Position numbers and translations under genes: made by a program | Part shown: in pieces, positions 17,213 to 25,915 of the stretch | Numbering within the stretch: the stretch's first letter is position 1 | Layout of the letters: each line of letters opens with the position of its first letter | Notes under the pieces: model-generated | The model's input: the letters and a program-made list of their open reading frames with translations, nothing else | Databases searched by the model: none | Told to the model about the DNA's origin: nothing | Origin: CBDBND01 sp965262665 | Lineage (GTDB): Bacteria > Pseudomonadota > Alphaproteobacteria > Rhodospirillales > Rhodospirillaceae | Assembly (NCBI GenBank): GCA_965262665.1 | Contig: CBDHFR010000003.1 | Location: 868,001-932,000, forward strand | DNA length: 64,000 nt | Direction: 5' to 3'

Positions 17213-18420
17213 GTGGCCCCAGACAATGCCCGTCAAGACCCGCTGACCGTTGACGACCTCGTCGCCCGCGCAACGGCTCTGGGCCCAAAGCTAGCAGAAC
17301 GGCGCAACAAAGCCCAGTCGCTACGCCGATTGCCGGACGAAACCGTCGCCGATTTGATCGATAACGACCTCGTCCGCGCCTGCCAACCCAAACGGTTCGG
17401 CGGCCCGGAATTACCTTTCGGCACCCATACGGACGTGGCCATGGAATTGGCCCGCTATTGCCCGTCTACGGGCTGGGTGGCGGGCATCCTCGGTAGTCAC
17501 GACTGTGGTGGCTCGCCAAGTGCCATCCAGACGTCCAGGAGGAGATTTGGGGTGCTGACCCTAAGGCCTGGGTGGCTGGTGGGTTCGCCTCCATAAGGGC
17601 GGACGCAAAAAAGGTGGGCGGCGGATTCAGCCTGTCTGGTGAATGGGTGTTCGCCTCAGGCGTGATCGCAGAAGGCTGGTTCGGCCTGATGGCCAACGTG
17701 CCCCAGGAGGATGGTTCGGCCGATCCGATGTTAATGCTTCTCCCCTCTGGCGACTTTCACATCAAAGACGTATAGGAACCGCCGGGGTTGATCGGTACGG
17801 GCAGCAACAATGTCATCGTTGAGGACGTGTTCGTTCCAGCCCACCGGGCGACGTCTTTCCATGATCTCAACGAACGCAAATCCATCGGCCAGGACCTCAA
17901 TCCCGGCTGGACCTACAATCTAACCATGACCAAGGTGGTACAGTATTCCGTCGCCGGGCCGGTGATCGGCATGGCCCGGGCAGCGCTGGATGCCTTTTGT
18001 GACAACATTAAGTCGCGGTCGCCCTACACCGAAGGCAAGAAGCTCAACCAGTTCACGACGCTGCAAATGCGAGCGGCCGAATCCGCCGCTGAAATCGATG
18101 CGGCGCAGGACATTTACAACGCGGATATGGGGATCATGCGGAACGCAGCGCAAAACGACCGCGACATCACCCAGCATGAACAATTCCGCATCCGCCGCAA
18201 TTGCGCCTATCTCTCTATGCTATGCCGCCGCGCCACTCACCGGTTGACAGAGGCCCTCGGTGCAGGCGGAATGCGCACGGATAATCCGGTACATGAATTC
18301 AATTTGGATGTGCTGGCGGCAACCGGGCATCAGGCCCTCACCTGGGATCTCAATGCGACACCATACGGTCAGATGCTCTTAGGTCTCGACCCTGACCGAC
18401 TGCCTGTCGAAAAGGCATAA
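17213..18420 (+). pseudogene. Acyl-CoA-dehydrogenase-fold flavin monooxygenase, copy 3, frameshift plus nonsense
   Basis: Starts at GTG 17213 just after copy 2. The first 98 residues are normal (RRLPDETVADLIDNDLVRACQPKRFGG, GWVAGILGSHD). After GSHD the frame is lost near 17505 where the paralogues have WWL; the sequence GACTGTGGTGGCTC has two extra bases compared with GACTGGTGGCTC. The second frame then continues (EEIWGADPKAWVAGGFAS, FSLSGEWVFASGV) to a TAG at 17773-17775, at the place where both paralogues have tryptophan (DDVW / DNWR), and resumes without gap (LIGTGSNNVIVEDVFVPAHR) to a natural end. Two independent lesions indicate a genuine pseudogene. Confidence 0.9.
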
Positions 18421-18427
18421 CCTATTT

Positions 18428-18978
18428 TCAATCGCCAGATTCGTCTTGGGCGCGCGCCTGGGCGTGAAGATCTTCCAGGTGCTCGTCTTCGATACCCAGA
18501 TAACTCAACTGTTCAAGAATATTTGCCAGATAGTCGATACTGCGGCCTTCGGTGCCGCATCCCTGCAGCAAATAAGCGATCTTGTCGTCCAATTCCCAAT
18601 GGCCGGCGAATTGTACATGGCCCTCATCGGCCACGTAGACCCGGGCCGAGACGGATCGGCCATCGTCCAGGGCCACATCATGGTGCTGGGGGACATACAC
18701 ATCTGTGACCAAATCTCGCTCATCCAGATACGCAATCACCTCGTCCTTCTGATTGACGTGAAGTCTGTATGCCCGGCCCTTGCACGATCCACCGGGCGTC
18801 AAGCCACTGACCAATCCGGGAACGTCGAGCGTGCCTCGATAGTGGATGGATTGGATGCACATATCGCGGCGCCAGCCGTGCAAATGCGCCAGTGCTGATT
18901 CAGCAAAGGAAAGCCGGGCCGCCACATTAACGAACCGTAACCGAACACCCAATAATCATCGCTAGGAGTTTTTGTCAT
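18428..18978 (-). pseudogene. chaC: ChaC-type gamma-glutamylcyclotransferase with single-base frameshift
   Basis: ATG 18978 starts the expected ChaC N-terminus with the substrate-binding WVFGYGSLMWRPGF, but the frame breaks next to the GG at 18908-18909. Adding one base there reads RPGFPFAESALAHLHGWRRDMC and enters the main frame: IHYRGTLDVPGL, GGSCKGRAYRL, EVIAYLDERDL (the catalytic glutamate region) and DYLANILEQL. Length of the repaired product (~183 residues) is right for glutathione-specific gamma-glutamylcyclotransferase, which splits glutathione to oxoproline and Cys-Gly. The gene originally shared a ~40-bp divergent promoter region with the DUF2125 gene, now split by an insertion sequence. 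An intact second ChaC is at 58.2-58.9 kb. Confidence 0.85.
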
Positions 18979-19021
18979 CGTGCCCTTGTACCGTCACATT
19001 CCCGTCCGTCAACTGTGATAG

Positions 19022-19031
19022 CGTGACCCCA
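19022..19031 (+). repeat. 10-bp target-site duplication, left copy
   Basis: CGTGACCCCA directly precedes the left inverted repeat of the ISAs1-type element and is repeated exactly after its right end, as expected for the 8-10 bp duplications made by this family. Confidence 0.92.
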
Positions 19032-19119
19032 CAGGGCAATCGGGTGAATTTGAGGATGACAAGAGTGTAGAAGTCTGAATCGCTATTGATCCTTTTGATT
19101 CGCAAGAAGGATCCCAGAA

Positions 19120-20295
19120 ATGACGCGACGGTTTGGAACGGCGAACGAGGCCTTTAATCAGATTGTTGATTTCCTGGAGCATTTCACCGATCTCGACGAC
19201 CCGCGGCAACGCGCCACGGTCCTCTATCCCCTCGACGAAGTGTTGCTGCTATGCCTTCTCGGCGTGCCCGCCGGCTGTGAGAGCTGGGTCGAGATCGCCA
19301 AGTACGCGAGAGGAAACTGACGTTTCTGCGCCGTTTCCGGCCGTTCACGGATGGTACGCCCTCACACGATCAACTCGGTGACATCTTCGCAGCCCTTGAT
19401 GCCGAACAGTTTCAGCACTGCTTCATCGCCTGGGCGGCATCGCTCACCGGGCGCGGCACGGACATCGTCGCCATCGACGGCAAGACGCTGCGGCGCTCCT
19501 ATCAGGAAGGCGGCGCCAAAGCGCATCCACATGATCTCGGCGTGGAGCACACGTCAGAACCTGGTGCTTGGCCAAGCCAAGGTGGCTGATAAATCCAACG
19601 AGATCGTCGCTCTCCCGAAGCTGTTGGATCTGTTGACCATCAACGGCGCGACGGTGACCATCGACGCCATGGGCTGTCAGCGCAACATCGCCGCGAAGAT
19701 CATCGACAAGGACGCCGACTATATCCTTGCCCTCAAGGGCAACCAGGGCAGCCTGCACGACGATACCAAGCTTTTCTTCATCGAACAGATAGCATGCGGC
19801 TTTGCCGATACGGTTGTCAGCCACCACCAGACAGTGGAGAAGAGCCACGGCCGCATCGAAACCCGGACCACCACGGCGACGAACGAAATCGCTTGGCTGA
19901 AGGAACGCCACCACTGGCCCGGGCCCGGGAGCATTGTTATGGTCGAAACCGTACGCGAGATCGGCATCCAACCCGGCGCCAAGGTCGAGCGCGAGACCCG
20001 CTTCTACATCCGCCTCCACCGCCGCCAAGGCCGATACCCTGAGCGCCGCCATCCGGGGCCATTGGAGCAGCGAGAACGGGCTGCACTGGGTCATGGACCT
20101 GCACTGGGTCATGGACATGGTCTTCCGCGACGACGAGTGCCGGGTCCGAAAGAACACTGCCCCGGCCAACTTCGCGGTCGTCAAACACATGGCGAGCAAC
20201 CTCTTGCGCCAAGCCCCGGGCAGGACAGTCTGCGTGTAAAACGACGCATCGCCGCCTGGGATGACGACTTCCTCGCAAGCCTTATCTCACGGTGA
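19120..20295 (+). pseudogene. ISAs1-family DDE transposase, multiple frameshifts
   Basis: The N-terminal DDE_Tnp_1-associated part (NEAFNQIVDFLEHFTDLDDPRQ, YPLDEVLLLCLLGV) stops near 19320; FLRRFRPFTDGTPSHDQLGDIF and IVAIDGKTLRRSY continue in another frame, then RQNLVLGQAKVADKSNEI, ATVTIDAMGCQRNIA and DYILALKGNQGSLHDD in a third, and AADTLSAAIRGHW after 20020 in a fourth segment. A perfect 18-bp tandem duplication at 20081-20116 repeats LHWVMD. At least four frame changes mean the transposase is inactive despite intact element ends, so it could only move if a relative supplies the enzyme. Confidence 0.9.
20081..20116 (+). repeat. 18-bp perfect tandem duplication in transposase
   Basis: CTGCACTGGGTCATGGAC occurs twice in direct succession, duplicating the residues LHWVMD of the transposase without changing frame. 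Another 18-bp tandem duplication is found in livF at about 36701. Confidence 0.9.
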
Positions 20296-20317
20296 AACCA
20301 TTCACCCGATTCCCCTG

Positions 20318-20327
20318 CGTGACCCCA
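20318..20327 (+). repeat. 10-bp target-site duplication, right copy
   Basis: Exact copy of CGTGACCCCA immediately right of the ISAs1 element, running up to the ATG of the DUF2125 gene at 20328. Confidence 0.92.
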
Positions 20328-21394
20328 TGAGCGAAACCAAAACCGCCGAGCCTGTAGTTCGTATTCTCTGGCCAGTAACTGGCGTCGTCATCGCGCTCGG
20401 CGTTGTCTACGGTGTGCTCTGGGCGCTCTTGGCCACAGGGCTACGCGATGTAGCACTGGACTGGATTGAAGACCAACGACGGATAGGCTGGGCTATCGCT
20501 CATGATGCGCCCGAGCTGCACGGTTTTCCCAGTTGGCCGAAGGTCATATTGACCTCGGTCTCGGTAACGGCTCCGGTTGAGGACGGCGGATGGGTGTGGA
20601 AAGCAGACGGCCTAACACTTGTGCCCGCTGCTTTTAATTTAACAAAACTTGCAGTCCACACCCCCGGCACCCACGCATTGAATTGGCCGACCTTGAATCA
20701 GAGTCCGTGGACGCTGACTGCCGACCATGCTGTGCTCGATATGGATCTCAACACCGACGGAAAATGGCAGGGCGCTCACCTGTCGTTAGGAAGGTCTGAA
20801 CTCAGCGATCCCCTGGGCCGCCCGTCCACCGGTGTCGCACGTTTAGACGCAACGGTGACGGTGGCGCAATCAACCACTAATGATACCGACGACTTGAGGG
20901 GGGACGTGTCTGCCAGTTTCACCGGAACCGCCGAGGACCTGCGCCTGGCGTTGAACCTGGGGCCATTTGACCGCACGGTCCGCGCTTTCCAGCTGAATGC
21001 GGATCTGGTCGGCCCGATCCGACCCGGCCGCTTATCGGAAGCCTTAGAAGCCTGGCGCAATGGCGGAGGCACTCTGGAAATAAAGCGGCTTTTGCTTGAT
21101 TGGCCGCCGTTGACCATCGACGCGAACGGCACTCTGGCGTTGGATGACTGCCTCCAGCCCATCGGTGCGTTTTCCACCCGCATCACCGGCTTCAACGAGA
21201 CCATCGAGACCATGGAATCCAGGGGTGTCATCCCCGGCAGTCAAGCCGCCTCCGCTCAGCTGATCCTCGGCCTGATGGCCAGTACCCCTTGTGGGGGCGA
21301 GCCCGAGTTGACGGTTCCGCTGTCAGTGCAGGACCGGCGCCTCAGCGTCGGACCTGTCGAACTACTGGATGTGCCGGAAGTGAAGTGGGAGTAG
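20328..21394 (+). CDS. DUF2125 domain protein, membrane-anchored
   Basis: 355 residues from ATG 20328. An N-terminal hydrophobic segment (ILWPVTGVVIALGVVYGVLWALLA) anchors a long predicted periplasmic beta-rich domain, the usual layout of alphaproteobacterial DUF2125 proteins. Typical features: LHGFPSWPKVILTSVSV and the C-terminal LALDDCLQPIGAFSTRITGF and VPLSVQDRRLSVGPVELLDVPEV. Function of the family is unknown. The original start codon survives, but the insertion sequence immediately upstream removes the native ribosome binding site region and promoter, so expression may now depend on sequences within the element. Confidence 0.85.
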
Positions 21395-21408
21395 GCCGCA
21401 GTCGCCGG

Positions 21409-22908
21409 TCAGTCGAATGGTTCTAATCGATCCCTTCGGGATATTCGCTGGCTCTGGCGCTCCGCAGCAAGATCAGCGAACCGGTTCGGAAAAAATGGAC
21501 CAAAAAAATCACGTAGGAAGGGCTCGGATCGTCTGTTCCCGCACCCCATGTCCTCAAGCAGATCGATAATGTAATGCACAAGGTACGGACCGATGAAAGT
21601 TTCCGGCCCTCGGCTCGGCAGCTTGATGTTCGCCCATTTATGAACACGATCGATATCGCTCTTCATTTCTTCGCGCCGAGGCAACTCGAGAGAGCCGAGA
21701 AAATGCTCCGACAGCCAATGGGCGCCTATTTCGGCCGTGAACTGGCAGGCAATGGACGATGCGTACCCAACAAAACCGATGTTGCGAACCTTCGGCGGTA
21801 GAATCTGCCGGTAAAGCTGTAGTCGTCCTGACGGAGCAATTTCTTCTCGCAGTTCCGCGCCGAGGAACCCCACGTTTTGTGTCCAACCTGCCGCAAAAAT
21901 GACCACATCTGCGGGCAACCTTTCTCCCGTGTCGAGTTCTACGCTGTTAGATTCGAAACGTCTGATCGATCCTTTTTTCAAGTTTGCCGTGCCCTCATTT
22001 ATTGCGACATAAAAATCGTCGCCGACGCCGATTTGTTCGAATCCGAAAGGAAGTCTCTCCACCGGCTTCAAGGCATCAGGCATTTTGAGTTCCTTCGGCC
22101 ATATGACCGTCAACAAGCCCCACCAAAGACGGGCCAATGGCCAACCCAGGATTTGCATCAGTCGATATGAAGGCTTGGCGTGGTAGTAGGGCAGCAGCAA
22201 GCTTATGAAGCGGGAAATTTGAAGCCAGTCACCAGGCGTGCCATTAGGCAAATACCGAGGCACCATCCAATGAGGTTTACGGAACAAAAGAACGGGTGAC
22301 ACATTCTGCTTCGCAGCCCAAGCTGCGCAATCGAGAGCGGACTTTCTCGCACCAACAACAATGACGTTGTCCCCATGATTGTAGCTGTCTTCCCTGACGG
22401 CGCTGGAATGGAGCACCTGTCCGGTGAATCCAGATAAGCCCTCAAAGTGCGGGATGTAGGGTTCATGCAAAACGCCGTTGCAAACAACCACGAAATCAAA
22501 TTTATGAACTGCCTCGTGCTGTCTTTCTTCTCCCGAAAGCACCGAGACGACCAGTTTGTCCGGGTCGCCGTCACTGCGGGATACGTCTGTTACTAAACTT
22601 TGAAACTGTATGAGAGGACGGATCTGGAAATGATCCGCATAGGCATTCAGATAATTGCAGACGTCGTCGGCAGAGGGAAAATCTGTTGTCTCTTCGGGAT
22701 AGGGAAAATCGGAAAATTCGTAGGTACGTTTTGAATTGTTGGTTCGCAGGCCAGGGTAGGTTCGTGAAGGCGCCCAGGTTCCCCCTAAGTCCGTATCTTT
22801 TTCAAAGAGATGAACTTCGAAACCGTCCTGGTGCAAGACTTTGGCCGTCACCAGTCCGGCAATTCCAGCACCAATCACGCAAACGCGATGGGATGGCGTC
22901 TCGTTCAT
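21409..22908 (-). CDS. Flavin-containing monooxygenase (FMO-like)
   Basis: About 499 residues from ATG 22908 (MNETPSHRV); a start seven codons earlier is possible. FAD-binding VCVIGAGIAGLVTAKVL, the GTW in LGGTWAPSRTYPGLRTN, a second nucleotide-binding motif IVVGARKSALDCAAWAA (GxRKSA instead of GxGxSG) and VVIFAAGWTQN in place of the FATGY motif support an N-hydroxylating or Baeyer-Villiger-like flavoprotein using NADPH. The C-terminal part (HKWANIKLPSRGPETFIGPYLVHYIIDLLEDMG) resembles eukaryote-like FMOs. It is a single gene, convergent with DUF2125 and not clearly in an operon. Confidence 0.85.
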   Translation of the reverse strand: MNETPSHRVCVIGAGIAGLVTAKVLHQDGFEVHLFEKDTDLGGTWAPSRTYPGLRTNNSKRTYEFSDFPYPEETTDFPSADDVCNYLNAYADHFQIRPLIQFQSLVTDVSRSDGDPDKLVVSVLSGEERQHEAVHKFDFVVVCNGVLHEPYIPHFEGLSGFTGQVLHSSAVREDSYNHGDNVIVVGARKSALDCAAWAAKQNVSPVLLFRKPHWMVPRYLPNGTPGDWLQISRFISLLLPYYHAKPSYRLMQILGWPLARLWWGLLTVIWPKELKMPDALKPVERLPFGFEQIGVGDDFYVAINEGTANLKKGSIRRFESNSVELDTGERLPADVVIFAAGWTQNVGFLGAELREEIAPSGRLQLYRQILPPKVRNIGFVGYASSIACQFTAEIGAHWLSEHFLGSLELPRREEMKSDIDRVHKWANIKLPSRGPETFIGPYLVHYIIDLLEDMGCGNRRSEPFLRDFFGPFFPNRFADLAAERQSQRISRRDRLEPFD

Positions 22909-23116
22909 CCGGAGACGCCTGCTAAGCAACCGTTACTCATGTTGAAAACGCTATCCATCAGCCCTCCCCCTGCCAGAACTGTCCCTAGAGCAGGAGTGAC
23001 GTCGCCTTCAACGTAAACTAAGAGCACCGCTGTATGCTAGTGATCACTAATAAAAAACAATCTTTTTTGAAGAGCAGGGTAAACAGAATCGGAACAGGTT
23101 ACGCACCTGGAGAATT

Positions 23117-23782
23117 TCAGTTTATCGGCCGGTCGTATTCTTCAATCACCCAGGACTCTTCGGCCGCTTCGGCGATCCACTTTTGTATCGCGGGCAAATT
23201 CAAATTGGCCTCCGCATAGGCGCTGCCCACATCATCCATGTCGATGGCATAGGTCTTGAAGCGGGTGATCACCGGCGCATACATGGCATCGGCAATGGTG
23301 AACGGACCAAAGAGAAAATCTCCCTCCCCGCCGAAGCGACTGCGGGCGTCGCGCCAAATCTCCTGCACCCGAGCGACGTCGTTTAACACGTCTTCATCCC
23401 ATTGCCTGGGTTCGTACGTCGTTGCCAGGTTCATTGGCATGGCCGAGCGTAGCGCGCCGAATCCAGCGTGCATCTCCGCCGCGACGGTACGGGCGTGGGC
23501 CTTGGCGTGCGGGTCTGTCGGCCACCATGGGCGGTCATAAAACGCCTCGGCCAGATAGTCGAGAATAGCCAGGGACTCCCAAACGGTGATGTCGCCGTGG
23601 TGCAACACCGGTACTTTACCGGCAGGCGAGTGGTCACAAATGGCCGCCGCCGATGTCTCTTGTTTTAAAAGTATGACAATTTCCTCGAACGGCAAGTCAA
23701 AGTGGTTCAGCGCCAGCCACGGCCGCAATGACCACGACGAATACCGTTTGTTGGCGATGACCAGAGTCAGACCATGCGACAT
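23117..23782 (-). CDS. Glutathione S-transferase family protein
   Basis: 221 residues from ATG 23782. N-domain LVIANKRYSSWSLRPWLAL has the YSSWSLR active-site stretch seen in a broad GST clade related to maleylacetoacetate isomerase; AGKVPVLHHGDITVWESLAILDYLAE is the glutathione-binding cis-Pro and ES region; FTIADAMYAPVITRF is the helical C-domain N-capping motif. Located 13 bp after tyrC on the same strand, so probably the last gene of the hisC-tyrC transcript. Confidence 0.88.
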   Translation of the reverse strand: MSHGLTLVIANKRYSSWSLRPWLALNHFDLPFEEIVILLKQETSAAAICDHSPAGKVPVLHHGDITVWESLAILDYLAEAFYDRPWWPTDPHAKAHARTVAAEMHAGFGALRSAMPMNLATTYEPRQWDEDVLNDVARVQEIWRDARSRFGGEGDFLFGPFTIADAMYAPVITRFKTYAIDMDDVGSAYAEANLNLPAIQKWIAEAAEESWVIEEYDRPIN

Positions 23783-23795
23783 GGCAAACACTCCC

Positions 23796-24683
23796 TCAAT
23801 CCGCTTGCTTGGCTTCGATGATGCCGCGGCGGATCGCCCGGGTGCGGGCGAACAATTCCTCTAAGGCCGCGCCTTCGCCTTTGCGGATCGCCCGCTGCAA
23901 AGCCGTCAGATCTTCTGAGAAGCGCTGCAGAATTTCCAACGTTGCCTCGCGGTTGTTGAGGAAAATATCGCGCCACATCACCGGGTCGGATGCCGCGATG
24001 CGGGTGAAGTCGCGAAAGCCGGAGGCGGAGTATTTCATCACCTCTTTGCGGAGGTCATCCTCCAAGTCGGTTGCCGTACCGACAATGGTGTAAGCAATCA
24101 AGTGCGGCAGATGGGAGGTGATAGCCAGCACCATGTCATGGTGTTCAGGCGTCATCAGGTCGACCAAGGCGCCCATTTGTCGCCACAAAGTAACAACTTC
24201 ATCGACAGCCTCCTGATTGCTGGCCGCCGATGGTGTCAAAATCGTCCAACGGCCTTCAAACAGTTCCGGAAATCCGGCTTCGGGCCCGGAGTGTTCGGTG
24301 CCCGCAATGGGATGACCGGGAACAAAATGCACATCCTTGGGAATATGGGGTGCGACCGCCTCGACAACCGACTGTTTGACGGAACCGACGTCCGTGACGA
24401 TGGCGCCGGGTTTCAGTGAGTGCGCGATGGCTTCGGCGATGGGGCCATAGCTGCCCAGAGGTGTGGCGATAACCACCAGATCGGCATGGGCGGCAGCCTC
24501 TGCCGGGTCGGTAAAGGCCGACGATACGATGCCCAGCTCCAAAGCCTTGGCGCGGGTCTGTTCGGACCGGGCACAAGCAACAAACTCTTCCGCAAGACCG
24601 TCCCGCGCCATGCGCCGCGCCATGCTGGAGCCGATCAGGCCGATGCCGATAAACGCCACCTTCTTAAACAGCAGCTCAGCCAT
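23796..24683 (-). CDS. tyrC: Prephenate/arogenate dehydrogenase
   Basis: 295 residues, the normal size of monofunctional TyrA/TyrC. Rossmann motif VAFIGIGLIGSSMARRM, VIATPLGSYGPIAEAI, TDVGSVKQSVVEAV, and the substrate-binding PGHPIAGTEHSGPEAGFPELF including the catalytic His, plus SHLPHLIAYTIVG. It oxidatively decarboxylates prephenate or arogenate in tyrosine synthesis. Its ATG overlaps the hisC stop by eight bases, a conserved arrangement in alphaproteobacteria, where the aminotransferase may serve both histidine and aromatic amino acid synthesis. Confidence 0.93.
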   Translation of the reverse strand: MAELLFKKVAFIGIGLIGSSMARRMARDGLAEEFVACARSEQTRAKALELGIVSSAFTDPAEAAAHADLVVIATPLGSYGPIAEAIAHSLKPGAIVTDVGSVKQSVVEAVAPHIPKDVHFVPGHPIAGTEHSGPEAGFPELFEGRWTILTPSAASNQEAVDEVVTLWRQMGALVDLMTPEHHDMVLAITSHLPHLIAYTIVGTATDLEDDLRKEVMKYSASGFRDFTRIAASDPVMWRDIFLNNREATLEILQRFSEDLTALQRAIRKGEGAALEELFARTRAIRRGIIEAKQAD

Positions 24684-25776
24684 GACTGCCCTCCATAAAC
24701 GTCGTCAGTGCAGTTAAAACCGCTTCCATTTCATCATCGGTCCCTATGGTAATGCGCAGATGTTTTGGCAGTCCGTACTCATCGACACGGCGGGTGATGA
24801 TGCCCTGGTCTTGCAGGAATGCGTCTGCGTCTGCCGCCGTACGGCCCGGCGTCTCCGGAAAGCGGGGCAAAACGAAATTGGCAGTCTCGCCGATGATCTC
24901 CAATCCAAGGGCACGCAGACGCTGCAGGGCGACACCCATCCACTTTCTGTTGTGAACCCGAGCCGCTTCCATATGGGCTGTATCGCGCATGGCCGCCGGC
25001 GCCGCGGCGATGGCCGGTGCGGTGAGATTAAAGGGACTGCGCAGGCGTTCTAAAGCAGCGATAACAGCCGGTGGTCCGAACGCCCAGCCGACTCGCAAGC
25101 TGGCCAAACCGTAAATCTTGGAAAACGTCCGGGTCATAATGGTGTTGGCGGTACTTTCCACCAGCGACACCCCGGCGTCGTAATCGGCAACGTCCATAAA
25201 TTCGGCATAAGCGCCGTCGACAACCAAAATGATGTCCTCCCGTAACTCGTCGCGCAGCCGCGCCAGCTCCGAAACCGGCAGGTAGGTGCCGGTCGGATTG
25301 TTAGGGTTGGCGAGAAACACAATTTTGGTCGCATCCGTGACCGCGTCGAGAATGGCGCCCACGTCAGCTTTGAGATCGGTCTCTTGTACAGCCAGCGGTG
25401 TCGCGCCGACGCTCCGCGCGTATATGCCATACATGAGAAAACCATGTGCCGTATGGATGATTTCGTCACCGGGTCCGGCGTAGGCACGGGCAATCTGGCA
25501 AAGGATTTCATCGGAGCCCGCCCCGCAGATCACCTGTGACGGATCAAAGCCGTGAACTTCTTCAATCGCTGCCTTGAGGTCGGCAGCATGGCCGTCCGGG
25601 TAACGGGCCAGGCTGTCCTTGACGCGAGCGTAGGCCTCCACCGCTTTGGGGCTCGGTCCCCACGCGCTCTCATTTGACGACAATTTAATCACCCGATCCT
25701 GACCGGAAAGGCGAGACTTGCCGCCCTCATACAGAGGGATATCCATGAGTCCGGCCCGGGGCTGGGGGAGCGCCAT
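24676..25776 (-). CDS. hisC: Histidinol-phosphate aminotransferase
   Basis: 366 residues. PLP fold type I signatures: LSSNESAWGPSPKAVEAY at the N-terminus, CGAGSDEILCQIARAY, FLANPNNPTGTY, VVDGAYAEF (Asp contacting the pyridine nitrogen) and TRTFSKIYGLASLRVGWAFG with the Schiff-base lysine. Converts imidazole acetol phosphate to histidinol phosphate and, in this gene order, perhaps also arogenate/prephenate-related transamination. Divergent from metX with a 139-bp gap. Confidence 0.93.
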   Translation of the reverse strand: MALPQPRAGLMDIPLYEGGKSRLSGQDRVIKLSSNESAWGPSPKAVEAYARVKDSLARYPDGHAADLKAAIEEVHGFDPSQVICGAGSDEILCQIARAYAGPGDEIIHTAHGFLMYGIYARSVGATPLAVQETDLKADVGAILDAVTDATKIVFLANPNNPTGTYLPVSELARLRDELREDIILVVDGAYAEFMDVADYDAGVSLVESTANTIMTRTFSKIYGLASLRVGWAFGPPAVIAALERLRSPFNLTAPAIAAAPAAMRDTAHMEAARVHNRKWMGVALQRLRALGLEIIGETANFVLPRFPETPGRTAADADAFLQDQGIITRRVDEYGLPKHLRITIGTDDEMEAVLTALTTFMEGSHG

Positions 25777-25852
25777 GGCAAAAGACCTGCTTATCCGGTG
25801 GCTGAAACTGGGACAGTCTTAGTTGCAAGGCTAGCGGAAATCAAAGAAAACA

Positions 25853-25881
25853 TTGACAGGACAGCCCCTTGCGGCTGTTTT
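25853..25881 (+). promoter_or_regulatory. Possible promoter element and hairpin upstream of metX
   Basis: A consensus-like TTGACA at 25853-25858 is followed by the inverted repeat ACAGCC-CCTTGC-GGCTGT (25861-25878) and TTTT. The hairpin could be an attenuator, an operator, or just a short terminator-like structure; the sequence does not match the SAM-II riboswitch pattern I would expect in front of alphaproteobacterial met genes. Confidence 0.35.
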
Positions 25882-25915
25882 GCCCGGTACAAAGTCCCCA
25901 ACGGTAAAACATTCG

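Larger units (their letters stand above)
19032..20317 (+). mobile_element. ISAs1-family insertion sequence, 1286 bp, complete ends
   Basis: Left end CAGGGCAATCGGGTGAA (19032-19048) and right end TTCACCCGATTCCCCTG (20301-20317) are inverted repeats differing at one position. Perfect 10-bp direct repeats flank them. The element sits one base into the start codon of the DUF2125 gene: the right duplication copy ends with the A of that ATG, so the coding sequence is restored but its upstream sequence, including any promoter shared with chaC, is displaced by 1.3 kb. The element contains one transposase gene, which is broken. A solo copy of the left end lies at 28554. Confidence 0.93.

Noticed and set aside
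25790..25915. SAM-II riboswitch upstream of metX
   Set aside because: The expected conserved pseudoknot segments are not present; only a simple hairpin is seen.
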